Assembly (NCBI RefSeq): GCF_037038585.1
Contig: NC_092521.1
Location: 149,448,605 to 149,512,604, forward strand
DNA length: 64,000 nucleotides
Source of the DNA: Patagioenas fasciata
Lineage: Eukaryota; Chordata; Aves; Columbiformes; Columbidae
Direction of reading: 5' to 3'
This document shows, one piece after another, positions 26,261 to 38,989 of the stretch. The notes under the pieces are model-generated. The model searched no databases. It saw nothing but the letters and a program-made list of their open reading frames with translations, and was not told the origin of the DNA. How positions within the stretch are numbered: the stretch's first letter is position 1; each line of letters starts with the position of its first letter. The position numbers were made by a program, and so were the translations under genes.

Positions 26261-29200
26261 GGGTACATAAGTAGAGAGGAGTCTTTAGAAGTGCCATCCA
26301 CTGAGGGAGCTCCTGTGAGGCTGTAGCTCACGTGTTACTTGAAAGGTAAAAACCCCCACTACCGCAGTGGATTTGTACATAAAGTAACATCTGTTTGTGG
26401 GTGGATTTTAGAGCAGGACTTCTTAAAGAAATCGGGAGAAACGGCTTTGAACCACTGGATTTGGAATAATAAATGGAGCCAAAGAGAATTTTGGAAGAAC
26501 TAGTCTTAGTAGTCTGTTTATAAAAATGAAGATTAATCTTACCCTGTTTTTCATATAAACACCATGATGTCTGGATCCCCCCACCCCCAAGTGCCTGTTA
26601 TGTGTTGGACTGAGATTTTTAAAGATTTGTTTTATAGGAAAATGTTCCTGTCTCTTTTCCCCCACGAAGATAATTAGAAATTAAATTGTTTTGATATGCC
26701 ATTTCAGACCTGAACTTTCTCATGTATTTACATAGAGGAAGAACTGACTAACTTGATGTTCCAGAAAATTTCCAACAAGTGCTCTTGATCTTCTAGGGGA
26801 AAAAATATGCCTTTGCACGTTGTTTCTGGAAGATTAGATTAAAACGGGTAGGGGCTTATGTTTGTGATGATGAAAGAATTTATAGAGAACTAGTTATTTT
26901 AAGAAAATCCTTTATAGAAGAACTGGAATTATTTTTAGCAAGTTACCTCTGAGTGCATGAGAATTTTAAAAGGTTATATGTAATGCCTATTTGTTTTGTT
27001 TATTAAATATATCACCAAAAATAACGTTTTGCGTTGATCATGAGCAGCAAGTAAAATGAGTTAAAATATGTGGTTTATGGATATCATCTAGCTGAAAATA
27101 ATTCTGAAGTGACTTTCCTCCCCCCACGCACAGTTGGGAAGTTGCATGCTTGCAGGCATTGTTTAAGATAATACAGTTTGGGAGTTCTCTTTCACTCTGT
27201 AAACTTGCAGGCTTTTGTGGGACTACTCCAAATAAAAGCTCGATTCAGTTTAGATGCTAAAAAGCATCCATGTTATTCAAAAGCTGAAGATGAAAGTAAT
27301 ATTTAATAGGAAAATGCCACCATGGTAATATTTAAAGGCATTAAGATCGAGGAAAGATTTTTTGTTTGTTTGTTTTGTTTTGTTTTACTTCTCCTACTTG
27401 AGTATTCCGCAGATTGCTGCTTGGCAATTTTCAAAAGGTGACTACAAATTTACGAAGCATTATTCAAAAGAACATTTAATGCTCTTGTATTTACTAAAAC
27501 AATATATTGCTTTTTGAAAACTATCTTATTGAAAGGGAAGATTAAAAAAAAAGTCAGGGAGAGACTGTTGCCACTCTTTGTTGCTCTTTATTTTGTATTT
27601 GTGCAGAATGTGTTGACGTATTTAATATATAAAGTCTTTTTTTTTTTTCCTCCACAAAGCAGCATTGTTGTTACTTTTAATTGGGAAGTACCACGATATA
27701 AAAAAATACCCACATCCCCGACTCTGAAGTACCATAGTAAGATGGACAAAAAGTGATCCGAGGCTTGCGCGATTAATTCGCCAAGAATGTTAAGCTTCCC
27801 AGATACACACCCTATGTGGTCACGTTAGACTTTTGCTCTCAAACAGTTTTTAATGGTCAAAATCGTACCTAGAGGAAATGTATCTATGTATATATAGGTG
27901 GAATTGAAATGAGATGGTAACTAGCAGTGGGAATGGAGCTCACTGATCGAAAGACCTTTTTTTTTCTTATTGCATTTGGCAACCTCTTTCTTTCAGAGAC
28001 ACAATACAATTAATTAACATATTCTGGGGCGTGTTTTTGAGATTGGGAAGTGGTGGCCCCTTGTTGAGAAGAAAACACTTTAAATAAAAAAGTAACATTG
28101 TTTTGTCCAAATGGTACTGGGAAAAGCAGAGTAGTATTGCTTATACAGCCTACGGATGCAGTTGATTTACTCCAATTTGCTTTAGCACATAGCAAACCAG
28201 CTTTTCCTTTCCCACGCTTATATTAGATATATGTGTTTCGTTTATACAAATTTGTCTAAAATAGGTCTGTATTTAAGATATTTGATGGGAAATTCAGCAT
28301 GTCGTTTCTTGTATTTAATATGTAATACAGATACCATTCCTAAATAGAAATCAAATAAATGTGACCTGTGACACAATGCAGTATCATGCTGCTGATCATA
28401 ATACAACAAACATGAAAAAAGGCTATTAATTTATATGGAATGTTAATTTAGCAAATCCTACATAGAGATATGCCTATAGAAGAAAAGTAATCTGAGGCTT
28501 GGTTTTGGAGTGATGCTATGTAAATGTATTTAATAAAAATCCACTGAATGAATACATACCTCATAAAAATCCAAACTTTGAAATGAAGTATTCTTCTTTA
28601 AAGAAAAGCCCTGTGTTATGTTTAAGTCGCATGTAATCTAAATTCCAGAGTTTACTAACCCAGCTTTTCAGGGCTTAATACAGCATTAATATTCAATATG
28701 GTTTGCTAGAAGTTTATTTCAGGTTCTTTTGTATCATACTGTAATTAAAATTACTTTGACTTGACTCATATAAAAATGTGGTTAACATTTAAATGCCTTT
28801 TTAATGTAGAGAATTTTAAATTAACTGTCATTTTAAAATCTTTAACTTCTATCACTTAGGGAATGTTAAATCCTTAAAAAGGAAATAATCACTGCACTTA
28901 AAACATCCTGTGCTAGGATTCCTTTATTTAGAGTTTTAGTTTGAGATTGTTCATTCAAAGAAAATCCCTTGTTTCATGTTTACTGTAAACCCCAGTCTGA
29001 AATTAACATTTAAATGCCAACATTAGTAACAGAAGCAGTACTTGAAAACCACCAATTATCCTTTGCTGCTAGTTAAGTGAAATTTACCAAAGTCTCCAAA
29101 GGTGATAATACAATTAAAAGCAAGAAAATGAATACAATAGTTGGTGGAATTACTTCCCCCTTTCTTTGCAGTCTAAAGAATTATAAAATTTGTAATTACA

Positions 29201-32200
29201 TTTGCATAAGAGAAAACAGCACAACACATGAAGGGCATGGTGTCCAGGAGATGCACTGACAGGACCTTTGATGCTGCTACCTGGACTTGCGTAACATGTA
29301 AATACATAGGATGTGAACTCCTGATCTAGAAGTGGCCATGTGCTAAATGTTCGAACATTTAAATTTTTCAGTACATTGCATTTGGATATAGGTGTTAAAT
29401 ACAGATTTGAGTGGTACATTCAAGAATAAGAGGAAAGAGAAAACTCTTTCTCAGTGTAATTTAAGACTAAGCATGTAAAGATACATTAACATATTTAATA
29501 TGGCTTCTGTAGACATGCTATATCCTTCATAACTGAAGATGCGTAGAAATAATTTGTTGGATCTAAGGCAGACTGCCATTTAAAACACAGTGTGCAAAGG
29601 TCAACACAGGAGAGTCGCATTTTATTTTGTGTAAAGTGACCATTTTGCTGCTGCCTTCCCAGAAATGAAGCAAATGCCCACGATTAGAATGTATTCCAGT
29701 GAAGACTGTTAATGATCTAAACCCACATAAACAAAAGGCAGACAAGCATCAATGTACTTTAAATGGATAATCAGGAGATGTATTATTCTGTCTATTGAGT
29801 ATCACTAAGTTATTGCAATTTTCCTGTTTTCAGTTGCATCTGTTTAGCTGCAGCCTGTATCCTTTTGCAAATACGTAAATATCAAAGCTTTCTCAACAAA
29901 GACCCAATCTGAAAATGCAGTAAAAATTGCTATGAGAAATTTGCTTTCTGGGAAGAAGTGAGTTTCCCCATTCTACAGCTCCAAATACCAATATCAGTTA
30001 ATGTTTTCTGATAGAGTATGCATTTTATATGAAGTCTATGCTTTTTCTGTTATTCCTGGAAGACTCTTCTGACTATTATATCCAACTGGTAATGTGGTTT
30101 TGTAAATGAAAGACTTTTCTTTCTTTCTTTCTCAATGCTTTGTTTTATTCACTGAACTTACAATGTGATTTTTTCATGTTTTAGAAAAAAACAGTCAAAT
30201 TTAAAGCAAGTATTCCAAAATCTTAGCATTATTGTTGGAACTGATTAATTTGTAGTAAAAATTTACAGTGAATACATCTTCATTTTAGTTAGTGAAGCTA
30301 AAGTGCTATGCCCTAATATATGTGAACATTTTCTTGAGTAATTCCTTAAACTTAAAAAACCCAATTTGCATTTGGAGAATATATTTTTTTTTTTACTTAC
30401 ACATTCACTCTATTTTAAAAAGTATCTAAAATATAAAAAGAAAATGAAAACATACAATCTTCTTGTATGTTTCTTGTAATCTAACTTGTTTAGCTTCTAT
30501 GTTTGTACGTACAGTTCCTTTTAAGAGAATTGGATTTTCTCCTTGCATTTAGATTAACAATGAAATTATTCATTCTTACTTACTGAACTATATTCCTCTC
30601 TAATTATTTTAGTCTCTTATATATCACTATAAGAAGGACAGGCTTCTTTCTTTAAAAAGAAAATTGGCCTTCTGTGTCATGTCAGTGCTTATTAAATACT
30701 ACAATCATAAGAACATATATGCTACAAGATTTTATGTTCTGATTCCATAGCTGTTATAGGCTTAGTGTTTGCAGTATTTATTTAGTGGTAATGCATTTCT
30801 TTTCCTGTTTTGCATTTCAAAGGTCTTCTCTAAATGATTGTTTTACAGAACTATCAAGAGGTTATCTAAATTTTTCCATCAAATATTACACAATACCATA
30901 AGGTGGTAGTCATGGAGTTTTTCAGTACACGTCCATTCTTTTTATAGAAAGAATTAAACAAAAATCCATGAAAAATACAATAAATGTTTCATTAAATAAT
31001 TGATTGTATTAGGCTTGACTGAATTTTGACCAAAGCAAAATTTCAGGCTGTTCAGTACTGAGCTGGTGTGTTACATGGTGTGAGATTAAAATACTTTTAT
31101 TTGAAAACTACACAGTAGGTTTTTCATGAATATACTCTTGTTGCTGTGGTGTGGCTTTTATCAAGTCGTTGCAAAGGGATTAATGTTTTCTTTGGTGATA
31201 CTTCTTTATAAAACTAAAAATCGAGCCTTAAAATAGCTATCATTGGGGAAAAAAAAGGCAGACCTGGGGATTGTACTAGTTGCTTTTCAAGGAGAAATTG
31301 CAGGAAGAACCTTTCAATGAATTAAAAAAAAGCCATGAGAAAAATTTACAATTGTTTGTTACAATACAAATTTTACTAAATGTATAAATTCACCCAACAA
31401 ATTAAAATATATTCAATACATTTTCATTTTAAAAGGATATTTATTTTAATTTACTTGTCAGGGAAATAAAGGACAGATTTGCTGCTGTACCATGATTTTT
31501 TTTTTTTTTTTGTCAGGGTTAACAGAATCATTGAGAATGCTTTTTAAATTAGATGTCATTTTCTTGACAAGAATGAAGAAGGGCTGGGACAGTGTATCTA
31601 TCAGCTTCAAATAATTTGCGTTTTTTTACAGCACCGGGATATATTAATTGCTTTATTTCCCTACAAAGTAATTGCTTGCACCTGCAATTTTCAGGGCATT
31701 TTTACAAGCTTTAGAAGTAATAAAAATAGTGTTGTAAGTGTAAATAGTTTTATGTTCAAATTTGTATTCTTCAGTGTTGAGATAGGACATATGGGTGCGG
31801 GGTGGTTGTGTGTTTTTTGGTTTTTTTTTTTTTTTTGAGAGCAATCACTGAATGATTTTACACAAACTGAAACATACTACATTCCAGTCTCTCCCACCCC
31901 CGTTTTTTACATGTGCCTTAAAAAGGTCTAAACTCCGAAGGATATTGGAACATACATTTACAGAAGAATGTTTAGAATGTGCCTGAAATGGCTGCAGTAA
32001 TCGCATGTTTGGCTGGGCCCTTCATGTTGGAAGCTACCTTTGTCATTCCTTTTTTTTGCCTGCCCTCCATTCTTCCCCTATCCAAATAATTTCACTTAAA
32101 ACTTTAAAGGAGAGAAAAGAGCCTGACCTAAGATATCCTGCATACAAACTGCAGACTCGGATGTCTCTAGGGGGTAGAGAATTGTGCATATCCCACCTCT

Positions 32201-32918
32201 CCCTTCCATGTAGCAGTTCTTCATACTCTCCTATGCAAGTGCAGATGTTTTATTAGTTAACAATGTATAAAATATAACAGGCATGGATATAGGTCTAGGT
32301 AGTGACACGTCCAGGAATGTACATAATTCAGTAGTTATTTGTACAGATACCCTGTCAACGAAGCTGGCCTTGCAAAATCATCATGAAAAATACAGTCCAT
32401 GCACAAATTCTGCCTTTTAGCATGATAATGAAGATAAATCAATGATACTTTCCTTGCCCAACACTAAATAAATAAATAAATAAATAAAATGCTGGCCCTG
32501 GGGCAAGCAAGTGAGCAGAATTTTGCAAAGCTGCATTTAATTTCTCTGTGCTCCTAACAATCAGCACAATTAGTTCCTTCTGCTACAGGCATACCTGCTT
32601 ACAATGGAGAACTGAATAGCCTGAGATTTTCCTCTATTCCGACCATCTCAGCTCTCTCTCACCAGGTTTTTTTTTTTTTTACTTCCCTTATATTTTCCCC
32701 TTTAATTAAAAGAGACAACAGAATTAGAATTGTTTTACTAAAAAAACCTAAACCCACAAACATGCACCTAACTTCTAGAAAGGCCTATCCATCCACCTCA
32801 AAGTAGAAGTAGAGAACAGCTGTGTGGAAGAACGTGTTTGTTTTTGTGTCTCTTTGGCCTCCCTGGTTTCTCTATTTGTCATATTGTCTATTCAGCATCA
32901 CTTTTGCTGCTGTGGCAG
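26261..32918. other. AT-rich intergenic stretch, no gene or transposon seen
   Basis: About 6.6 kb of AT-rich, unique-looking DNA lacks recognisable CR1 or LTR sequence. Every frame is short and without domains. Simple repeats include GTTT-type near 27,360-27,387, T-runs near 31,498-31,512 and 31,820-31,836, and (AAAT)n at 32,465-32,489. Absence of transposons over this length beside developmental genes suggests conserved regulatory DNA, but I cannot measure conservation. Confidence 0.5.
32465..32489. repeat. (AAAT)n microsatellite
   Basis: About six tandem TAAA/AAAT tetranucleotides in a row. Confidence 0.85.
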
Positions 32919-33197
32919 CAATAGCCGTGTAGCGCTGCATCCACACGACGAGCTTTGGGGGAGAAGAAAGAGTGGGATTAATAATGCAGTAGTTTTGCAG
33001 CCCCATCGAAGGAAAAATAAACAAAATAGTAAAAGTTGTGGTGAGGGCAGGGAGGCGGCGTAATAGTGAGAATGCATTAGTCCTACAGGCACACCGAGGG
33101 GATATAAACAGGATAATAAAAGTTGGGAGCGGGAATGCATTAGTCCTGCAGTCACATCAGGGGGAAAATAAACAAGATAGTAAAAATGATTTCTGCG
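32919..33197 (+). repeat. Four degenerate tandem repeats upstream of the MLLT10 island
   Basis: Units of about 61-88 bases begin near 32,919, 32,983, 33,071 and 33,134. The last three share AATGCAnTAG, then a CAG/CA-rich segment, then a TAAACA-containing purine-rich segment (ATAAACAAAATAGTAAAAG and variants). The first unit is the most diverged, is recognised mainly by its parallel reading pattern, and lacks the TAAACA core. TAAACA matches the forkhead core, so the array presents three similar possible FOX sites close to the promoter. No gene is called, although open frames run through the array by chance. Confidence 0.65.
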
Positions 33198-34021
33198 GGG
33201 TGGGCGGGAATGGGGCGAGCCGAGTGACATCGCGGGTGGGAGCGGGGCGCATGTCTGCCACCTCCCCGCCCCCCCACGCCGAGGGGAGGGGGGCAGCAAT
33301 AAGCCCGTCTGGCGCTGCCCGGGCGGGGAAGGGAGGCGGTTTCGCGCGGGCTGTCCCGAGGCGCGCCGAGCGGCCCGGCGGGCGGTCGCGGCGCGGAGCG
33401 CGTTGGGGTTCGGCCGGCCGGGGGGGGCGGAATGGCTCGCCCGGGGGACGGAGAGTGGCCGCACGCCGAGGTGGGTGCCCGTGGGGGCCGGGCCGGGGGG
33501 GCCGGGCCGGGCCATCAGGTGCCGGCCGCTCGGGGCGGGCGGTCCTGCGGGGCGCTGCTCGCTCGCGCACGCTCTCTCGGCGCGGCGGTTGGAACCGTTG
33601 GGGGGAGGGGGGGGGGGGGGGGCGTTGTGCGCGCGCTCAGCCGCGGCTCACGTTCCCTGAGCGGCTCGTGAACCATCGCGAGGAGGCCCAGGCCCAGGCC
33701 TTCCCGCGGGCGCGCTCAGTGCGCCTGCGCGCCGGCCGCGCTCCCTCGCCTGTCTGCCTGCTGCGCGGTGTCCTCCTCAGCCCACTGCCGCCGGGTGCCC
33801 CTGCCTGCCTGCGTGACTGATACAGCCTGGCCGGTTGGTCGGGCGGGGGCGAGAAGAGGCTCTCAGCCAGCGGTCATGGGCCCTAGATCACTGCCGTGGC
33901 GGCGGTGGCGGCGGCGGCGGCTGAGTGACTGAGGGGAGACACCACCGGGGAGGGGGCAGGCAGGGGGCGAAGCGCGTGTGTGCTCGTGTGTGCTGTTGAC
34001 GACGGTGTTTTTAACCCTTAG
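33198..34021 (+). promoter_or_regulatory. MLLT10: MLLT10 CpG-island promoter and 5' untranslated region
   Basis: Very GC/CpG-rich DNA directly upstream of the MLLT10 start codon, without a TATA box at a useful position. It contains a G-tract (33,607-33,622) and a CGG/GGC repeat near 33,896-33,921 just before the coding exon. This is the expected architecture for a broadly expressed chromatin gene. The exact start site is unknown. The bases before the ATG (TTTTTAACCCTTAG) also resemble a splice acceptor. Confidence 0.75.
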
Positions 34022-34190
34022 ATGGTCTCTAGCGAGCCGTTGCTGCTGCCTGTGTCACTGGAGGGCGAGTTCTCCAATAGCATGAAGGAGATGATCGGCG
34101 GCTGCTGCGTGTGCTCCGACGAGAGGGGCTGGGCCGAGAACCCGCTTGTCTACTGCGACGGGCACGGCTGCAATGTCGCAGTGCATCAAG
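34022..34190 (+). CDS. MLLT10: MLLT10 (AF10) coding exon 1
   Basis: Encodes residues 1-56 plus the first base of codon 57. AF10 is a nuclear DOT1L cofactor that promotes H3K79 methylation; its PZP module (PHD, zinc knuckle, PHD) reads histone H3 around unmodified K27. This exon holds the start of PHD finger 1: the CCVC pair (C28, C31), C45 and C50 of YCDGHGC, and H55 of AVHQ. The start is the only Met giving the AF10 N-terminus (MVSS). Compared with human AF10 as I remember it, the Ser/Glu-rich leader has about three extra residues (a Leu triplet, residues 7-9). The exon ends in CATCAAG followed by GTGAGT, a strong donor, phase 1. Upstream is a CpG island, as expected for the promoter end. 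Confidence 0.95.
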
Positions 34191-35746
34191 GTGAGTAGGC
34201 AGGCGAGTGCCAGCTTGCCCGCTCTGGCCTCACGCCTCGCTACTTCCTTCTTGGTGCTCCCTGCCCTCTTCCCTTGGGCCTACTTGTCTACCCCCCTGCC
34301 CCCCTTGGCTTTTTTTCTCCTCGTCTTCTCTTCCTCCGCCCTTCAGCTCCTTCTTGTCACCCGTGAAGCTGATTTCCCTGTTTCTAGGGCCACGTGCTTT
34401 CTGGTCTGACCTGTCCTGTCATCCTTCTGTTCTTCCAGTCTGTCTGTCTCTTCCCTTATGGGAGACTTCCTATGTTATGGCTATGAGACAGGAAGAACCA
34501 TCCTTGCAGGTTTTTTCCCCCTTCTTCCTCTCCTTGTACCTCTTCTGTGTCTGTGTTTCCCAGTCTGCCTTTGCACCCTGCTAACAACTTCAGCTGTCCA
34601 AAGACTACCTAAAACTCCTTCCTTTGCAGAACTTCTTACTAATCTCTGTTCTGGCAATTGTTGCTGTATTTCTTTCTTCCTGTTGTCCCTGCCTTTCCCA
34701 AGTTAAGAAAAAAATGATATGAGGGGCAACCAGTAGACAAGGAGGGTTTAGGGATGGAAGAGGGAAGTGTGTAGGAAAGACTTAACTGTCATATGATTTC
34801 TTCCTCTGCCTGCCTTTCCTTGAATGTCATTTGGCTGATGTTGCCTGGTAGATGAAGAGACTTCCTGTTGTGGTTCTGCAGGGAGAGGGTGCTAGTCAGA
34901 ATGGCTGATGCCGGATTTGTTTGGATTAGTGGAGGCTGGTTGGTTGGTTGGTTTCCAGCTCAGCTCAGAAGCTGGCGTGTTCCCTCTGTGTGATTGTTTT
35001 GTTTCTGTCAGTAAGTTGACCCCTCTTGTGAGAGCAGAGGGAGAGACTGGGTTCTGCTGCTCACGCTGTAAAAAAGGAAGTTATGATGACTTTTGCTTTA
35101 GGGTAGCAGAAATAAGGAATAAGATGGTAGTTTTTCTCTATCGACTCCCAAGCAGTCATATAAACTTTTAGATGCTGAACAGATCTGAGGAGACAGAAAT
35201 CCTAAATCCAGTTCACTAGTCTTGGACGCCTAGTGAAAATACTACTAATGTGTGTCTTATGTTTGGTCTTAAATTGTGTTGAAGATGATATAGTAGTAAC
35301 TGTTTGTTTCAGGTATATGCTCCTTTGTAAATTGACAAGAAATAATGACCAATAATAATAATGTAAGAAGATCTGCAAAAGAATTCAGTTATTCTTGTGG
35401 ATGTTGGATTGAATGTGGAGGGGAGCTCACAGGATCTCTGAAATTTGACTGGTTTTGAAGTGATTTTCTGTTGACTTAAGAACTGAGTAATGTTAACTGC
35501 TTTTGTGGAATCTTAGGATCATGAAAAAGAACACTACAACATGAATACTTTTAGAAGTCATGCTTGAACCAGCTATTACTTTTGTGTTATCTTGGGCATC
35601 TTTGCATTTAGAGCCTTGCTAATATTTTCAGTGAAAGAATTTGCCGATAGCAGTTGGAGCTGAAATAGTGGGAACAACAAAAGTCTGTTTTAGGAAGTAT
35701 TCCTAATATAGAGCCACACTTCAGTAAATTGGGCACAAGAATATAG

Positions 35747-35782
<36 letters not shown>

Positions 35783-37806
35783 TCCAAATCTGAACTTGCA
35801 TCTGGCAGAAGGTGTGCAAACTATTGCTTCTTTTAAATCCACATGCTGTTGTAGAGATCTTGAGAACTGCTTGTTTTGATATACTGGATCATTGATGTTG
35901 TACATCTCGAATTTGATCTGTTGTGTGGAGGTGGTAGAGGAAGCATGTCCACTCTTTTTATAGGTTTTCTGTAGTAGAAGTAGTAGTCTTCCTGGTTAAA
36001 GCTTGTAGGCCTTATTTGAAGTTCAGACAGCAGTATTACCCGTGAGACTCTATTAACTGCATTTTTTGTTATTGTAATTATTTTTAGTTCAGAGAAAACT
36101 TATTTTCAGGTGTTAAGTCATTGGCAAGTTGTGGAGGATGAAATCTCTTCATATGTTTAAAGAAGCTTTGCATAGTAGTGAAAGTATAAACCAAAGGAAG
36201 TTCTGGAACTCCGTAAACAATATCACAGTGTATCAGAGCACAAACCTGTGGTGCGCTTCTTTAGGCTGTGGGTATAATCTGTTACATTTACAGACAGAAA
36301 AGTACCTCACTTCAACTTTGGTCTTTGCACAGCTCATGTTACCTTTGCATCTAATTGCCAGCCTTGTCTCTGACTTGCATTCTGTAATTAGTTTCTTACT
36401 CTGCACTGTCTCTTGCTAATTTAAATGTGTGATTGTATGTTTAAATTCTCCCTCTTAATTTCTAAAGGGATATTCAAAGTCCTCCTCATATGTGGTTAAT
36501 ATAGATGCAACAAAAGCAAGATGTTTTTTCTCATGTGAAATAACTGTATTGTACAGTAGGAAGGGCTTATCAAGATAGTTTGGGCTGTCAGTACTCATAT
36601 AATGTATTAGAGAATATGACAACTGATCTTAATGTGACTACATGTATATAATAGGAAATGATTTCATTGACTTTCCTTCATAGAAGGAAAGGTGTATGAG
36701 CCAGGTGTTCTTTATACTACTATTGCATTAGTGTTTGTTTTTTTTTTTTTCTTTGTGCTAGTACAAAACCAATAGTATTTTTCTATATATAGAAAAAGAT
36801 AGTAATTTATTCTCAACTTTCCTAATAACTATTAATTTATCATAAATAGTTATATGTTTTTTTCCTAGTTACACACTTAGACCGCATTTTCTTATTTAAG
36901 TAATGTATGATTGTTGGGAATTTAGATATTAGAATATTATGTCAGATTCAGGATTATATTTTTGAGGAAAATGTTAATCTTTTTATTGTTTGTTGTTAGT
37001 TAATAAACCCATACAGGTATTAGAATAGACTCACAGTACTTGTGTTCTTGTATTTTCATTCACTCAGCCATTCTTAAAGTTTCTTGATCTGTACATTTCA
37101 AACATGAACAGTATTGCCAAATTACTAGACTATTTTTTTCTGTGGAATTTCCTATGAAACTCCTGCTTTTTAAAAATGTACTATAAAAAATATAGATGAC
37201 AGTCTTGCAGGGAAACCTGCACATCTCAGAGTCCCTTTCCTAAGTATTTATGTGGTAGCCTGGCTATAGTTGCAACTGATCCTAGCCCTGATGCTCTGTT
37301 TCATTTGTATTTACAGCTCCATATGACTTTTCAGGGGGGAAAAAGGCAAACTTTGTATCTTTGTTCAGTTTATTACGGATTTCCTTTTTAAGACCAGTTA
37401 TTTTACTCAAAGAGGAAGAGACATTGATTGTAGCTCCATGTATGAGTGTCTTAACACAAACTTGTATTTTTTCTTAAAAAAAGACACTACTATAAATGAT
37501 GGGTGTTTGTTATTGTGAAGTCTTTCACCAGTTTAGCTAGTAAATAAATAGCAAAATAGATCACATACGAAACATGGCTGCTCTTGAATGGTTATATTAC
37601 TTTTCAAACTATTTTTTAAATTTAACAAGTAAGTGGAAGTTTGTTGTACTTAATTTCTAAAACCATTGTGATAGGAGTTCATGTGCAATGTATAGATGTC
37701 AGTTTGATGAGATCAACTAATACTAAGCTTTTAAAATGACATTCATACTATTAATACTCTAATGCTGCTTCTGTTTGCTGAAATGTTTTTCTCTTGTTCA
37801 AAACAG
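34191..37806 (+). other. MLLT10: MLLT10 intron 1
   Basis: A 3,616-base intron with GTGAGT donor and CAG acceptor (after TTGTTCAAAACAG). It is pyrimidine-rich at first, then AT-rich. A 30-base T-run lies at 35,750-35,779 and a T-run near 36,739-36,750. I see no recognised transposon or nested gene; its reading frames lack domains. Confidence 0.85.
35750..35779. repeat. Poly(T) tract, 30 bases
   Basis: An uninterrupted run of T. No retrocopy body is recognisable on either side, so it is listed only as a homopolymer, probably length-variable and hard to sequence. Confidence 0.9.
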
Positions 37807-37886
37807 CTTGCTATGGAATTGTTCAAGTACCCACTGGACCTTGGTTTTGCAGGAAGTGTGAATCTCAGGAAAGAGCAGCCAGAGTG
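37807..37886 (+). CDS. MLLT10: MLLT10 (AF10) coding exon 2
   Basis: An 80-base exon completing PHD finger 1, residues 57-83: ACYGIVQVPTGPWFCRKC, then ESQERAARV. It supplies the last three zinc ligands (C58, C71, C74), so together with exon 1 the C4HC3 pattern is complete. The acceptor is CAG at 37,804-37,806; the donor is GTG/GTATGT. Phase runs from 1 to 0 and joins exon 1 in frame. This segment is identical, as far as I recall, to the human protein, showing strong purifying selection on the histone-reading module. Confidence 0.95.
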
Positions 37887-38989
37887 GTATGTGCTTTGTT
37901 TATTAAGTAATGCTAGTTATAATGTTTGTGTGGATAATATTTACCCAAGTATCTCAGTAATAGAAAATAGCTTAGCTTTCTGCCATAATTCCATAAAGAT
38001 GCTATTCAGAAAGACCTGGTGTTTTGTTTTTTTTTTTTAAAGTGTAACTGTGTAACTGTCTCTAAGTATTCCAATGGTTTCTGTGTGTAGGGGGTGTGTG
38101 TGTGTGTTTTTTATCCCAATTTTTCCAAAGATTAATGTATTCTTACCTGTAGTGTGCGTTTTATGTAACTTGTCAGTTTAATGCTTATATAGTTATGTAT
38201 GGGGAGGAAATGGAATCTGTGTCCAGTTTTCTTTTACAGTAACTTTAGATTGCCAGCTGAAAGCTTCAGTCTAGGAATACCTAACTAATAAGTAGTGTTC
38301 TTAATTTTGGAATCTAATGTTGTCTTCTAACTGAAGAAACATTTTCTTTCTCTGTCTGTTTGATTTTTTTTTTTTAATGGTGAATATTGGGGATTTAGAT
38401 AATTGTTCAGAACAACAACAAAAAGCCCCAACACCTTTTTTTTTTTTTTCTTGACTACATGTCATGGTTTTTTGGTCAGACTTGTATGTTACTAGATCAA
38501 ACTGCATGATTCCAGTCTCTTTTAGAAAAAGACCATCACATTTCTCACTATTTGGCTCTTTTTAGTTGGTCCTCCAGTAAAAGATAAAGTGAGACTATTT
38601 AGAAAGACTAAGCTGTTCCTTGGCCTGTGAAAACATTTTTCATATAAAAATTGGAAGAGAAGGTGGTGCAGAGTCTTAGGGCAGTGCGTAAACTATTTTT
38701 AACTTTCATATCTGAAGACGGATGAAGAAGCTGAGACCAAATTTTCAGGTACTGTTAGTGGCAGAGTGTTTACAAGAGCTGTTTGCTGTACCTATTTCAT
38801 TTTCTAACATAAAATACTGTATAAATGGTAGGATGACTTAATGTTGTGTAAATTTTTGGCACAGGACTAAAGAATCTTGTTCCTGTACTTTTTTCCAACT
38901 TGCCACTAATGTTTTCATAATGCCATGGCAGCCTAGACTTTGTTACGACTTCCAGAGTAGGCCTGTTGGTGAGAGTAAGAACATATTGA
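37887..38989 (+). other. MLLT10: MLLT10 intron 2, 5' part
   Basis: AT-rich unique-looking DNA with a short TG repeat near 38,090-38,107 and T-runs. No gene or transposon recognised before the CR1 element. Confidence 0.7.

Noticed and set aside
23526..26331. Long frames (146-275 codons) in CpG islands E and F
   Set aside because: Same reasoning: low-complexity translations in several phases, without splice or domain support.
33038..33820. 260-codon plus-strand frame upstream of MLLT10
   Set aside because: It begins in the tandem repeats (repeated VLQxH motif) and continues through the CpG island as Arg/Gly-rich sequence. It is open by composition and not a gene.
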